DNA of 64,000 bases from Tieghemiomyces parasiticus (taxonomy: Eukaryota; Kickxellomycota; Dimargaritomycetes; Dimargaritales; Dimargaritaceae). Each line of letters begins with the position of its first letter. Position 1 is the first letter of the stretch. The translations under genes and the position numbers were made by a program. The notes under the pieces are model-generated. The model ran no database searches. It saw only the letters and a list, made by a program, of their open reading frames with translations, and had not been told where the DNA came from. Of the stretch, positions 10,718 to 22,700 are shown one piece after another. The stretch is from contig JANBPT010000042.1 of the NCBI GenBank assembly GCA_027575765.1, positions 1 through 64,000 on the forward strand, read 5' to 3'.

Positions 10718-13076
10718 CGTTTAGTGGTGATCGGCCCAGGGAGTGAATGGGGGGGAACTAAATACAATGGGTGCGGAGAGGTGATTTTGGTGAAGGCTGT
10801 ATTAAGGGCAGCTTGCGTAGCAGGTGGAGTGATCGTAAACGGCCTAGCGAAAAAGAGGTATACTGAAAGTTGAGTTGGGGCGGCGGCGATATAGTCCAAC
10901 ACAACCGCTAAAGTCGGAGCTGTACTAACTATGGTGTACAAACGGCGTGAGGGACGTCCCAGTGTATCAGATAGCCCTCAGTGCCGCCTGGAACGTAAAC
11001 AGTCAGAGGGGGGGGGGCTACGACAGCCTAAGGGGATCAAAAATAGCAGAAAAGTTGCAAGTAGGCGGGTGTCAATCGCAGTAGGTAGGGCAGAACAAGC
11101 GTCGTCTAGGTTCAATAGCGTGTCGCTCACTTCGTCGATACAGACTCGTGGTCAACCGACTCTCTTCCATGCCCCATCAACTTTCAGGTGCTAGGATAAC
11201 ACTACCGCTAGGAAGGTGGGCCTGCACCCGTAGACGGTAGCAATCTTAACTCTGACGGCGTGGATAAACACTTTCCACGCGATGGACAGGTATGCCGGAT
11301 GGATCTGAATCTATCACACAGCATCGTGGTTAGCCCAGAGCAAAACATAGAGTGGAGGGGGCCTTGACAAACGGTATGCGGAAGCGCAATATCCAACGCC
11401 ATGTTTCACCTAGCGTGGCAAGTCAGCACAGCAGGGGGGGGATTGGCGATTGAGAATAGCCATAGCCAGGGTGTGATTCCGTTCCCCGGAGTGAGTTGCC
11501 GAGCACCGCCCTCGACCAAAGCTCCGGTTGGAGGATAGGTCACAAACCTAGCGTCGGCGCGCGGGTTGGTGAGGCTGAGGGATTCACTAAACTGAATTAT
11601 CGTGCCAACTTCACCGACTTGACATCGCATTTGTAGTTGGTGAGCCGCCAGAAGCGGCCAATAAGGCTGGCCCTAATCTGATCGCCCGTCCCGATGCCTA
11701 GATTCACACCCGATACAACCCGATGCTACGGCTGATCGTTGGCGGTAACCTTCGACAGACAATTCACTCGGAGGCCCATGCTAAACACCCTGCCGCCAAA
11801 AGTCCAATGGCACTTACACCATATTCAATGCAACTGATAGCTGGCCTGGTTATTTTTTTTTCAAAAAAAATAATCTTCATTTCATCCTCTAGCACTTGTA
11901 GTCTGTCCCCGCCGGACAGCCTTCCTCTCGACTCAGGTGCGGGAAAGCCTGGGGCGTCAGATTGGACGCTCTGTCATGCGCCGTGGGTTTCTGGAGAAGG
12001 ATCAGACTCCACTCTGACCGCTAGGGAGGGCGCATTGGTGGCGCTGCCACCTCTGAGCTGTACCGAAGTCCCTCGTAATCCGTTTCCCCCGACCACATCC
12101 TCGCCTGGACCACCCAGCCGAAGCCACACATGCGAGGTTCATCCCATCTAACGTTATCTATATGACGCATTGGCCGCTCTATTGGGATATCCGCTGAGGT
12201 GGTCAGTGGATGAGCCGTGCATCATGCATATGGACGAGGCGTCCTTCCGCTTGGCCCACGTCCCCGCCAGGTCTACTTATTGATCGTTTTGAAGGACCGA
12301 AGGAGAAAAGTAGAGAGCATCTCATCCAAGCAGGATACCGACCGTATCACTCCTACTGGCCAGCGGGATCCTAGGTGCTGGATTATCAGGGCCCGTCTCG
12401 AAGCTGCTGGAGCCGTAGTGCACTATTAACTTGCGTGAAAACGAAAACTGCGAAATCGGCCGCCCAACCAGTTTGTGCGACGCTACTCGCCACCCACGCA
12501 ATAATCAGCTCTCTCTCTCTTCTGCTTTTGCCACTAAGGTCCCGTGCTTAATATCCACGGGAATTAATATGCTCCGCGAACTGATAAGCCGGGTAAATCC
12601 GGTTTGTCCCCGCGGCCGCATTGCCCTACTACGACTCGTACCAGATAATGAGTACCACGGCAATGCGAACCCTCCATTGATAATTTCAGGGGGGTGGGTA
12701 CGCGAAGCGACAGTGAGGCTAACATCGTCAAGCAGCCACCTATTCAGCTCGTTACCCATTCTCTTGCGCGTCCCGTAGATATTGATAATCTCTTTTGCTC
12801 TCCCTCCCACCCCAGCACTTCGAGAACTAGGCAGAGGTCACCTGGGGATGGCTGTTGCACGGCAGCTTGGCCCTGCTCGGACGCCACCAAGTAATACCTG
12901 ACAGTATTTAAAAACGGGTTAGCCCTGTCCACCTTGGGAACGTCATTTCCATCTCATCCGGAATATTTTAGTTCTACCCGGTTCTTATCTGCACCGCGTT
13001 TCGCTTCATCTACCATCACTAAGCCGTGCCCTCACTCTGTACGTTGACCAGTTACTTTCTCATCAGCTTCTACCCC
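10718..13076. other. intergenic region, no supported gene
   Basis: Only overlapping open frames of up to 142 codons without domains. The region contains a G10 run at 11008-11017 and a G8 run at 11434-11441. A TATA-like element at 12905 probably serves the next gene. Confidence 0.5.
12905..12914 (+). promoter_or_regulatory. TATA-like element upstream of the small mitochondrial-type gene
   Basis: TATTTAAAAA, 172 bp upstream of the ATG at 13077. It is the best TATA match in the proximal upstream region; transcription from it is inferred. Confidence 0.35.
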
Positions 13077-13397
13077 ATGCTACCTAGACTTGCCACCCTC
13101 CGGCCCCTTGGCCCTGTCCTAGGCCTGCCTGTTCAGACTGCTCAGCCTCCGTTGGCTCGCTCCTTTTACGGCATCAATCGCTCCGATATCCACGGCAACC
13201 TCTTCGCGCTCCCCCGGGTCTTCACGCGACGGCGCCAGATCCTCGCCAAGGCCATTTACTTAGAATTGACTGGCCAAACACAGACGCTCAAGGGCCAGGA
13301 TGACAGCCCCACCCCTGCCGAGCGACCTCGGCCACGGGCTGCGGCCACTGAGTTCACCGATAATTTCGAGGTTTCAGTAAAGCGGCTCTCTCAATGA
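13077..13397 (+). CDS. small protein with probable mitochondrial targeting signal, unknown function
   Basis: A single exon of 106 codons. The first 33 or so residues (beginning MLPRLATLRPLGPVLGLPV) contain Arg, Leu, Ala and Ser but no acidic residue, as in a mitochondrial presequence. They are followed by SFYGINRSDIHGNLFALP and a basic helix with FTRRRQILAKAIYLEL. The C-terminal part is Pro/Arg-rich and ends in VKRLSQ. I do not recognise the family. Codon use is GC-rich like the supported genes. The same frame is open a little upstream, but the first ATG is at 13077. The call rests on composition and the targeting-like N-terminus only. Confidence 0.5.
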   Translation: MLPRLATLRPLGPVLGLPVQTAQPPLARSFYGINRSDIHGNLFALPRVFTRRRQILAKAIYLELTGQTQTLKGQDDSPTPAERPRPRAAATEFTDNFEVSVKRLSQ

Positions 13398-16360
13398 CCC
13401 CTACCATTCACGTTTTCCAACTGTGGCTTATCTTCGGTATCAGCTCGATACCTAATGCCGACCAGTGCTCACCTGGAGGATCATCACCGTCATTCTTCCT
13501 TACTCGTCTCCTTACATGGCATTCTACGTCTCGTTGCCAGCCTCCCACTTACTTAACTATCTCCATGCTAACTTGCTCGTATCTTACATTATGTCCATCA
13601 CTTCACTAACGAGTTATATTTTTCTTTCCATTATTTACCTCTAATCAACGCTATATTAATTGAATAACGTACTAGCATTCGGATTTGCGCGTAATTTCGT
13701 TTTCGTCACCTGCACCACGTCCTGCGCATCGGTATTTCAGGATCGATTTCTACCTTCGCAGTTGCATATAAACAGGTAGAGCGAAACAGCTGTGTAGAAC
13801 CACACTGGCGGTGTTGGTTCTGGGGTGTCGATGAGTACCGCCTATCGTAATAGTAGTCCATTTTTCGTAGTACAGAACATTCTTCCACCTCTCCACCGTA
13901 TTAATGTCTAACGTACCAACCCATGCACAACCTACTTTACCGAATTGGCTGCACGGGGCTTCTAGTAGTTTAGAAATCCTTGATACACAAAGCCAAGGAT
14001 ATTCATACTGAACTAGCCGCTAAATTAGGCACTACCGCCCCTTAGCGCACCACCGTTTACAAGTGGCCAGTCGGCACACGTACAAATCACTACTCGCTTG
14101 AGTTTGAGGCTAAATCTTCGGCTTGGCTGCCAGGCTGGTTGTACTGGAAAACTTGGTGAAGTTGAGACTTGAGCCCTATAAGGGGAAGTAATCTGATTGA
14201 ACACTGAATAGCTGACCCGAAGATTATCACACTCTTTTGCATAATCGTACCCACCGTCCTGCCCGGGGGTCTGAAAGTGTGAACCTTACGCCAATAGTTA
14301 TGGTCCCAAAACCACTCCAACAACGGTCACCGCTAGCAGGTATGGCTTGCAGCTGACTTTTTTGGAATGCCCTGCCAAGGTTTGTGATAGCCTGCTGGAC
14401 TCCAGTGTCGCCGCCGATGTGGTCTGATTTGATCTTTACAGCCCTTCTATTGGAGCTAGTTAGTAGTTGCGGCGCCCCCAAAGTGGTCTACTATGAGAGT
14501 CGCAGCGTTTTACGTGATGTTGAATAAACCATCATCCTCCTCCTTCCAAGGTGGTTGTCGGTATCTAAGAGACAGCGTACTATAAGACCCTGCAAGCCAC
14601 CGCGACGCCGCACAGGAACAAGCACTACTCTCTTAAAACTTACAATTGGCCACGGTAAACGTACCAAAAACCCTTCATGGCTAACTACCAATATCTAGTC
14701 AAGGTCCAACCTTCTACACATTTCCCAGCTATATAAGCCCACAAACGTAACTACTGATGTCTTTACCTTACTTTATCTACCTTACACGTATCGCAATAAC
14801 CCACCCCCTGGGGGCCTCGCCTACCACAGTGGCTCAGTACTGCTCCAGACTCGTTTAAACTACCAAGTAGCTGTAATCCTTATAATTGCAAAGTATATAA
14901 ATATTGAATATAACTAATAATAAAAAATGATGCCGGTAAATTCGTGCTCGTCTATCTGCGAGATGGACTTGGTGCCCCTTTGGGAAAATGGATGTCGTTT
15001 TGGTGTAGAGGAATTTGGCTAACTATCCGTGTCGCCACTGGTGCTGGAAACGCCCCTGAGGTGTACATCTTTATGTGGCGGTGGTGAATTCCATATCACG
15101 TCCCTAATATTGATTCCCTAACAATAATTTCATCGCGGCCTTTATAAAACCGTCGTTTCTTATTAGCTGGAAAGTGATCGCCAAGTATTCCAAAATTATG
15201 ATTATTCCTCTGAATTGACATCCATTCAACCCAAGTTTTTAAGGCACGTTTTCTTTTTTTTGGATAGTTTCCCATGACAGACTATGAGTATGAACCCCGT
15301 ATAGGGCATCGCGATAGGATGTGTAAGCAAAGGCATCTATAGCCCCAACGCTCCTTTTCCGTCAGGATGGAATGGTGCCAGAACCTGCTGTTGTGGTCAT
15401 CGCCCCAGTACCAGCTCGTCCCTTGGTCCTTCTATACTACTGCTCAATAACGTATGTGATATTCTGATAAGCCGTCTGGGGCGAATATTGAGGCCGGCCT
15501 CCTTCCACAAGTGGACAGGTTGACTGGCCAGGGAGAAAAATGACGAAAGCTAAAAAAGAAATACCATACTGGTGTGCCTTCAGCCTTCCTTTTGACGTGG
15601 CAGCAGCTAGTGAGAAGAGGCCTCAACTTTGTGCTTCAAACAACTCTTCAGTGGCGCTTGATAATAGATGCATCGAAATGACAGCGCTTCTATCAGTTTT
15701 CATGGCCAATCACAAACCTCCAAAGTTTTATACGCCCTTTTATGCCCTAACTTCTCCACAGTGACTCGTACGTTCTAAAAGGGTCACTCTCGGTTACACA
15801 GTGGCACCTCACCTGCTAAACCCGTGGCAAGTGATGCAATCTTTGCCCTGTCGTGACAACGACTATACCCTCTTTCCTAAAGATGTTTCTGTTTCACGCC
15901 AAACCAGACCGAAAGCTGTTTCGAATACCTTCAGTGATGCTGGGATAGCAACGTGAAGACGAAGATAAATATTATTGGCTAATCCAATGGTATTACTATT
16001 AGGAATGACTGATAGAGAAACTTCCGTTCGTGGGACCCACCTGGCCAACGGCCCGCTTCTATTTCCGTTAGTATGCACCACTTCGGTGCCATAGTAACCT
16101 CGTCTATGAGTACCTAGCCAATTCGTGCCAAGTAGTTTGGCGCTGCTATATAAAGTGCATCAGTTGTCTCTAGATTAAATAGCCAGCATCACACTTTCCC
16201 TCTCCTTTGTTTTTATATTTTTTCCAGCAGCTGTTACCAGCCGGCCAAGGTTAAATCTGCTTGTTCAGCTGACTTCGTTCCGCTCCCTCTCACCCAGTTT
16301 GACGTCAAAACACTGCCTGCTTTATACAACTTCCTTCCGCCCTTAGCGCCATCGTTGTCC
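13398..16360. other. intergenic region, no supported gene
   Basis: AT-rich patches (for example around 13600-13670 and 14890-14935, the latter with TATATAAATA) alternate with mixed sequence. Short open frames only. The segment at 14492-14527 resembles 2470-2505. Confidence 0.5.
16147..16154 (+). promoter_or_regulatory. TATA box of the secreted-protein gene
   Basis: A perfect TATATAAA lies 207 bp upstream of the ATG at 16361. A similar spacing is seen for the secreted-protein gene at 38.4-40.0 kb. Confidence 0.6.
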
Positions 16361-17107
16361 ATGAAGCTAACCGTCCCCCTCCTGATCGTCGCGGCTGCCG
16401 TCTCCGCCGTCCACGGTAGCCGGTGGAGTCGCCAGAGACAAGATGACTTGGATCCTACGATCGATGCCGATAAGTGTATTGAAATCTTCATCCAAAATGA
16501 GGTGGACGTGTGCCAGGTCATCTCCGACGCCGGTAACCCCAGTGAGGATTCCGACAGCACCAGCGGGCACGCAAGCATGGGCGGCCGCAGAGTAAGCTCT
16601 CACAACCTACTCCAAGTGAGCCGTCGGGAAAAGGCTCGGTTGCTCGCCCAAGCCCAAAAGCTGCGCCTGGGAACCGGTAAATCACTCTGTGAGAGTTCCC
16701 TCCGATACCTGCAGGAGAAGTACGAAGAGTCCCTCAACCCCAAGTCCAGCCGCTCCAGCGACAGCACGGTTTTCGACGACATCGACCTGGATAGTCAGCG
16801 ACGCGTAGGCCTGGTCCGCATGCAGGAATACGGCATCCTACCCTTTGAGGTCCGCGAGGATGACCGCGCCAGTTACAAAAATTCGAGATCTAAATTCACA
16901 CACGTCCTGCCGACGGATGAGTTCCTAAAGGCACCCTATTTTGACCTCAAGATGTCCGATCCGCGAGGTACGCTGGCCCTTGGGTACCTGAAGCATTGCC
17001 ACCCCACGGTTTTCCCGTGCGCCCGCAGCGTTTTTGGTCTGGGGCCGCTTTCTAAAACTCATGAAAAGTGCGAGAAGTTCCCAGCGATCGAGCCAGCAGA
17101 GGAATAG
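16361..17107 (+). CDS. secreted Cys-containing protein, unknown function
   Basis: A single exon of 248 residues. The N-terminus MKLTVPLLIVAAAVSAVHG is a classic signal peptide with cleavage likely after AVHG. The mature part is polar, with a dibasic-like SRWSRQRQ just after the cleavage site. It has seven Cys, in the contexts DKCIEI, VDVCQV, KSLCESS, LKHCHPTVFPCARS and HEKCEKF. There is a Ser/Asp-rich linker near residues 55-75 and an Arg/Gln/Lys helix near 85-100. No membrane segment follows the signal. I recognise no domain. Codon use matches the supported genes. The reading frame is open two codons upstream, but the first ATG is at 16361. It could be an extracellular enzyme inhibitor, wall protein or effector; nothing seen decides between these. 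Confidence 0.72.
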   Translation: MKLTVPLLIVAAAVSAVHGSRWSRQRQDDLDPTIDADKCIEIFIQNEVDVCQVISDAGNPSEDSDSTSGHASMGGRRVSSHNLLQVSRREKARLLAQAQKLRLGTGKSLCESSLRYLQEKYEESLNPKSSRSSDSTVFDDIDLDSQRRVGLVRMQEYGILPFEVREDDRASYKNSRSKFTHVLPTDEFLKAPYFDLKMSDPRGTLALGYLKHCHPTVFPCARSVFGLGPLSKTHEKCEKFPAIEPAEE

Positions 17108-17337
17108 TACGGTAGAGTGGATTTGATGACTTTAGCGCCTTTCCTCACTTGGATCAATTACGGTATAGTGCCCATTAAGATTTGCTTATTTTCGGCCCAA
17201 CTGCTTAACAGTAGCCACTTTTGATTTTGGCACGTCTTATCAATACAACTTTAGAGTATACTATAATGATCTACGTAAAATAACGATTGGGATTGTAAAG
17301 CGGCTGATCCAGCCAATACCTCAGATCACTGAAACTC

Positions 17338-18318
17338 TCAGTGCTGACCTCCCCAATGCGGTGGCTGGGGTGGGTAGTAGCTGGGCGCCGGGTACGAGTG
17401 CTGAGCGTAAGGTGGTTGGCCGCCGTCGTGGGGTAGCGGGGCCATCTGGCCAGGCACCCCCAGGGGTGGCATGTGGGGTGCGCCGCCCAGCGGGGTCGCG
17501 TTGGCGGAGGTGGGCTGCGGTGCCCCGGTCGCGGGGCTGTTGATCTCGGCGAACAGCCGGTGGGGTTGAGCCGAGGGCTGGTTCTTGGCCTGCGAAGCCA
17601 GCAGCCGCTCGGCAGCTGAGCCGTGCCGTTCGCCCTTACCGTCCTTTTTGAGGGCGTAATTGACGGTGACGGGCTTGTTGGCCAGGTATTGCCCGTCCAT
17701 GCCCTCGACGGCGGCATCAGACGACTCAAAGTTGTCATAGTTGATGAAGGCGAATCCCTTGGAATTACCGGTCTCCGAGTCGCGGACCACCCGCGGGGGC
17801 TGCATGATCTGCCCGAATGCGCTGAAAGTATCATACAGAAGTTTCTCGTCCACGTCGGGGTCCAGGTTACCAATGTAGAGCTTGGCACCCACCTCAATGT
17901 TCCTGCGGTCGGTCAAGGACTAGGGAAGCAAAAGTTTAGCGAGGGCAATGAAGGGGGGACGTTACGGAGGTGGGTTAGTCTCATGGTTGTTTGTAGACAA
18001 GGCAGAACGGACGGCTGCCGTAAGGCGAATAGTCTGCAACGGCAGTATGACCACACTCACCTTGTTTACGCGAATGGGTTTGCCGTAGAGCTTGATCATG
18101 TTCATGATCTTGGTGGCGTAGTCGGCATCCTCCTCCGACACGAATTCGCAGAATCCATAGCCCTGGTGCTGGCCCGTGATGCGGTCCTTGGGCAAATGGA
18201 GGCTGACGACCGGCCCTGCCTGCACCATGAGCTCCCATATTAACTCATCGGTGCAGCGGTCGTCGAGGTTGCCGATATACACTGAGGCGTCCTGGTTGCG
18301 TTCCTGCGCTTTCGACAT
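17338..18318 (-). CDS. hsh49: splicing factor 3b subunit 4 (SF3B4/Hsh49)
   Basis: Role: U2 snRNP SF3b component that contacts pre-mRNA near the branch site; nuclear. Two exons, 18318-18061 and 17919-17338, separated by a 141-nt phase-0 intron with donor GTGAGT and acceptor CCCTAG. The product is 279 residues. RRM1 covers about 12-86, with RNP2 VYIGNL and RNP1 GYGFCEF. RRM2 covers about 99-175, with LYIGNL, the family-typical [13 protein letters not shown] and RNP1 SKGFAFINY. The signature [14 protein letters not shown] follows RRM2, as in SF3B4 orthologues. The C-terminus is Pro/Gly/His/Tyr-rich but shorter than in human SF3B4. The intron falls exactly between the two RRMs. The gene is divergent from the Siw14-like gene with about 600 bp between starts. 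Confidence 0.96.
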
Positions 18319-18922
18319 GGCGGGTTGTGAAAAGCAAATAAGTAACGAAAATAGAGAGAAAAAATATACCTCGAAGCAACTGTTGGCAATGTGGTAGGGT
18401 AATGCGGTTATTCAAAGAGGGTGGCGAACCGCAAGAAATTGTGTCGCGAAAGCGGCGCGCCACTGGCGGTACTCGGTCGCGCCGAGGCAAAAGGAAGGCC
18501 CGAGATTGCCCATGTAGGTTAGACCCTCGGTTTTCAAGCCAAACGACCCTCAATGCTGGCCCTCCTGAGCCGGTCACATCTCCATTGGACCATGTAGCAT
18601 CCTTGACCATCGATGCCCGCCTTCTTTTCCACCGTCGTTCCCTACTTCCGTCTCCCGTCGTTTTACCTCCTGGCTCCGTCCTTCGTATCGATTTCTACGT
18701 GGCACCCAAGTCCGCCCGTCGGCACCCTGCACTGGGCAGTCCGATCGTCATGTACCCTCAACCCGCCCTCTAGCCACAGCAGCCCTTCCCCTCCTTCCCG
18801 CACGGCGAGCAATATTCCTTTGGTTGTCCAATTCTCCACACTACAGAGCCGCCCTCTCCCGTCAAGCCCACTTCGATACCCTGAGTCTACCCCTTGGGCC
18901 ACAAGACATCTACTTTCGACAC
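18319..18922. promoter_or_regulatory. shared divergent upstream region of SF3B4 and Siw14-like genes
   Basis: The two start codons face away from each other across 604 bp, so both promoters must lie here unless an upstream exon was missed. No TATA box is evident. A pyrimidine-rich stretch covers about 18610-18900 on the plus strand. Confidence 0.5.
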
Positions 18923-19756
18923 ATGACTAAGCGCCAGCAACTCGAGATGGACCGCGGTCAGGACGGTTCAGACTCTGTGCACCCGCTGCACAACGTGAGT
19001 TCGGACCGGAGCCTGACTGTATACCCTAGGGGGGATGGCCAGCTGGTCGTGGAGACCGAGACGCTCGGCCACCTCACACCTAGGCGCACGCACGGTACGG
19101 ACGAAGGTCGTACCGATGCTAAACTCCCGGATCGGCCTTCGGTGCACGGACTCTCCCCGGATCTACTCGTACCGCAGCCTGCCACGCTCGAACCACTGGA
19201 CCAGCACATCCGGAGCCACACGGGCTACCCAGACATTATCTACCAGGCCACACTGATTCCGCCGGCCAATTTCGCCATGGTGGCGCCCTTCGTGTACCGG
19301 TCGTCGTTCCCACTCAAGAAGAACTTCCCCTTCCTGCTCAAATTGGGCATCAAGAGCATCCTGACCCTCATCTTGGAGGACTACCCCGTCCAGAACGTCA
19401 AGTTTCTGCGGGAGAATGGAATCCGACTGTTCCAATTCGGTGTTCCCGGTAATAAGGAACCCTTCGTGGATATCCCGCAAGATATGATCGCTGCCGCCCT
19501 GGCAACCTTGCTCGACCGCCGCAATCACCCCATCCTCATTCACTGCAACAAAGGCAAGCATCGGACGGGCTGCCTCGTGGGCTGCCTCCGCCGACTCCAG
19601 CACTGGTCCCTGACCGCTATCTTTGAAGAGTACCGGACGTTCTCGGCGCCCAAATCGCGGCACATGGACCAGCAGTTCATCGAGCTCTTCAACATGGCCC
19701 ATGTCGGTCCCCTCATTGACACAAACCACCTACCCCCGTGGCCCACGCTACTGTAG
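18923..19756 (+). CDS. Siw14/Oca-type dual-specificity phosphatase (inositol pyrophosphate phosphatase family)
   Basis: Family role: PFA-DSP phosphatases such as yeast Siw14 remove the 5-beta-phosphate of inositol pyrophosphates; cytosolic. A single exon of 277 residues. The catalytic loop HCNKGKHRTGCLVGCLR carries the CX5R signature, with Cys208 as nucleophile and Arg214. Family blocks around it include VAPFVYRSSFP, LGIKSILTLILEDYP, FQFGVPGNKEPF, IFEEYRTFSAPKSR and DQQFIELF. The catalytic domain occupies about 110-277. The first ~105 residues are a charged, low-complexity extension with no recognised motif. The ATG at 18923 is the first in frame; the frame is open further upstream without another ATG. 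Siw14 versus Oca1 orthology cannot be settled by eye. Confidence 0.88.
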   Translation: MTKRQQLEMDRGQDGSDSVHPLHNVSSDRSLTVYPRGDGQLVVETETLGHLTPRRTHGTDEGRTDAKLPDRPSVHGLSPDLLVPQPATLEPLDQHIRSHTGYPDIIYQATLIPPANFAMVAPFVYRSSFPLKKNFPFLLKLGIKSILTLILEDYPVQNVKFLRENGIRLFQFGVPGNKEPFVDIPQDMIAAALATLLDRRNHPILIHCNKGKHRTGCLVGCLRRLQHWSLTAIFEEYRTFSAPKSRHMDQQFIELFNMAHVGPLIDTNHLPPWPTLL

Positions 19757-22700
19757 AAAACTTAGGTCCGAAACTCTCCATGCTGAATTTGGACGGGTGG
19801 TTATCGCCCGCCTGCTACCACGGTTCATAGGATCATACGTAGACCAGCCTCTTCATACTTGACGTACCTGACTTTTTGCAGTAGACTATGAAAAACTTTG
19901 TCCAATTGGCTTTTGTTCTCAACCCTTGGACAAGTTGGCCAAATCTATCAAGTCGGCAGCCTAGCTGGGTGGCGCCTAAAGTGGTTACACCCTAAACTAA
20001 ATTGCTGACACGCCTGACACGCCGTGGTTGCTGTTGTTTTAACCTGTGCCATTTTTTATCAGGCCCAATGATGTGTTTTAATGTTTACTGTCCAGTCAAG
20101 GGACTCTTCAACGCAGCTGGACTAATCGGATTCAAGATCTTACTGTACTGCCATCGATCGTCCCGGATGGCTTGCCAGCGATGCTCAACCGCCTGGGGGT
20201 GACTATAATGATACAAAATAAACGATTTAGAGTATCCACCCTTCCTTCTCCTTCGATCCTATCCCGATAGCCCGGCATTTTTCTTCTGCGGGGGACCCTT
20301 TGCCTACGGTAAGAGTTCACCGACCAGACACACTTTGCTAAGAATGCCAACGTGCTCTGATGACGAATGTGTGGGGAGGGATGGCATCCGACTGACACTG
20401 TCCAGGTGTGCGTACGGGCGTAGGTCAGGGGGGGGATAAAATCTAGGTGATCACGGGATGTCAGCGCCACCACGGCTCGGTCTTAAGCGACGGATTGGGA
20501 GGATTTAGAGTGTATACACCTCCTGTAGCCCGTCCCATTGTGCTTCGCTGTATAGTCTAGGGGCACATATCGACTCAACTAGGTCACATTTGCTTTATTG
20601 CCTCTGGCCCTTTCCTTCTACTGTTAACGATCACATTAAAGGAAAGACGTGATCAAAGGTGGAGTATTGAACATTTCAGACGACGAATAATTTAGGCATA
20701 GTATGTCCCCTCGTGTTCGACATTGGACGGCGGCGGTGGTATGATGCGCCACCAGACCGATGATACGTCCTATCGGGTAATCCAGGGGAAGGGATGGGAC
20801 CAGCATTCCTGCAGTGGAGCCCGTGGTGGTTGATATAACTGGTAACAGTAGGACATGGGAATTAGATGATATTGACCAGTATACAGGTGTTTACCTAATA
20901 ACGAATCTTCGATTCCTTCAGGCTAACGCATATCTATTGAGTGACCCCAAAGGGTCACTTGAGATGTACAGTGTCGACTGCTCGGTTCCGCAACGGCCCT
21001 GCCTCGAACTGGTTATCACCAACACTTTGAGGTATCCAATATCGCCGCCACCTGGATATGCTTAAAGATGAAATTGCTTGCTGGATGGCTACTGTAAAGA
21101 CTTAAGTGGCCTAACGGTAGCTACTCTCCACTATGGTTGAGGATATAGGACGTCTCCGAGAGCGGGTGTCGCTAAATGGTCGTGAGTAGCTTCGCACGGA
21201 TGTTTCAAGTCGACATATTCGGTCACTTTGCTATCTCCTCTTAACCTTGCGGGCAACCTACGTAGTTGACGCTGCCCACGCCACACGGCGACTTGGCCAC
21301 TCTATCGCACGGCTCATATACCCTCTGTACACTCTTGCCCATGCTCCCCGTGTTTGTCACCGCCTTGGCGTAATGCCTTGGACGAAATTGATGTTTCGTT
21401 TACATGCAATGCCTCACAGGGGCTTCCTTGTTCACCCTAAACTGGGAATTGTGGGGCAGAGGGTATAAGGCTAACAGAAGCCTCATACGCATCTATAGTA
21501 TGGGAAACCATCGTGAAAAGGAGGGGGGAGAGCTGACGACCGCACCTGGTAATGCAGCACTTCATCACAATACACGGGGCACTTCGATTGGCTTGGACAT
21601 TAATTTGGATAGGGGGCTATAATGGCGGTCCTTAAAGCCTACCGGGTGATTCACGAAATAGGACGCTATGGTGCCTTCCACGCGATTGGCCGAGTGAATA
21701 GCGCTGTTGGGTTCCACGGAACAGCGCATACCATACCCCAATGTTCCAATACAACGAGGCCTGGCAGGAAAACTACCAAGGTGACTATGTACGCCAGGCG
21801 GCACGGTCAAGCCAAGGACCCTGACATACACCCGTTCGATTTGCAGGTTGCATTGATTTGTTAAAGAACCGAGCCCATCTCTTTACGATGATAGTCTGCA
21901 TACGCATGAGTTATGTTATGAGTGATCAGTTGTCCAAGCTTACCGGGCCGACGTCGTCCCCCATGGCGCACGCGGCGGGGTTGAACTTCGATGACAGAAT
22001 GCAAGTGGGACCTGGGAAACTAACCAGCCCACATCCTTGGAACTGTAAGGTAACCACGCATTTCCGCGTAGCATGCCAAGGTAGGAGAGATGAGCGACCA
22101 ACCGCCCGGAATGGTAGAAAGGGACAGGCCTCCAGTAAAGTATGGTTCTCGCAACCATGGACTTCTATCAAAAGCGTCAGAGCTGGATTCCGGCTTACCA
22201 GGATACGCGCTTTGGAGATTGGAATCGGAGCAAATCCGAGGTCTCAATGGACCTCTTACTTCATTTATTACAGGTTGGATATACATATATTCGACTGAGA
22301 TACGTATATAGCAACACTGCCAGTTGCCCAATGCATGTACAGATGGCGGTGGAAGGTTCGCACCCACTAACAGTCACACGAGGCGTCCATTACAATCTCG
22401 CCCGACCAGTCAGGGCCAAGGTCCGGGGCAGGTGGTGCTCTCGCCAGGGAGGAGGGGGGCAAAATATTGGGCGATCCAGAAGCCATCCAGCTGACTCAAG
22501 CGACGCCCAGTTGTGCCCATTTAGTGTACAGCAATGTCACTCATAGCTGACGAATTAGTGGTATCTATACAGGGGACGACATGACTCGCCGGGCGTCAAG
22601 TGTCGTAAGGTGGAACCGCACAGAACTCCTAACTGGAGTGCAAACGGCTAATCATCTTCCGCCGCCGCATCTGCCAGGAACCAACCTCAACCAAAGGACC

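Noticed and set aside
17271..17897. 208-codon frame overlapping SF3B4 in another frame of the same strand
   Set aside because: Ser/Pro/Arg/Thr-rich out-of-frame translation of the SF3B4 RRM2 and Pro-rich tail.
17623..18243. 206-codon frame antisense to SF3B4
   Set aside because: It is the complement of conserved RRM coding sequence and runs across the SF3B4 intron without regard to it.
19163..19729. 188-codon frame antisense to the Siw14-like phosphatase
   Set aside because: Shadow of the catalytic domain on the opposite strand.
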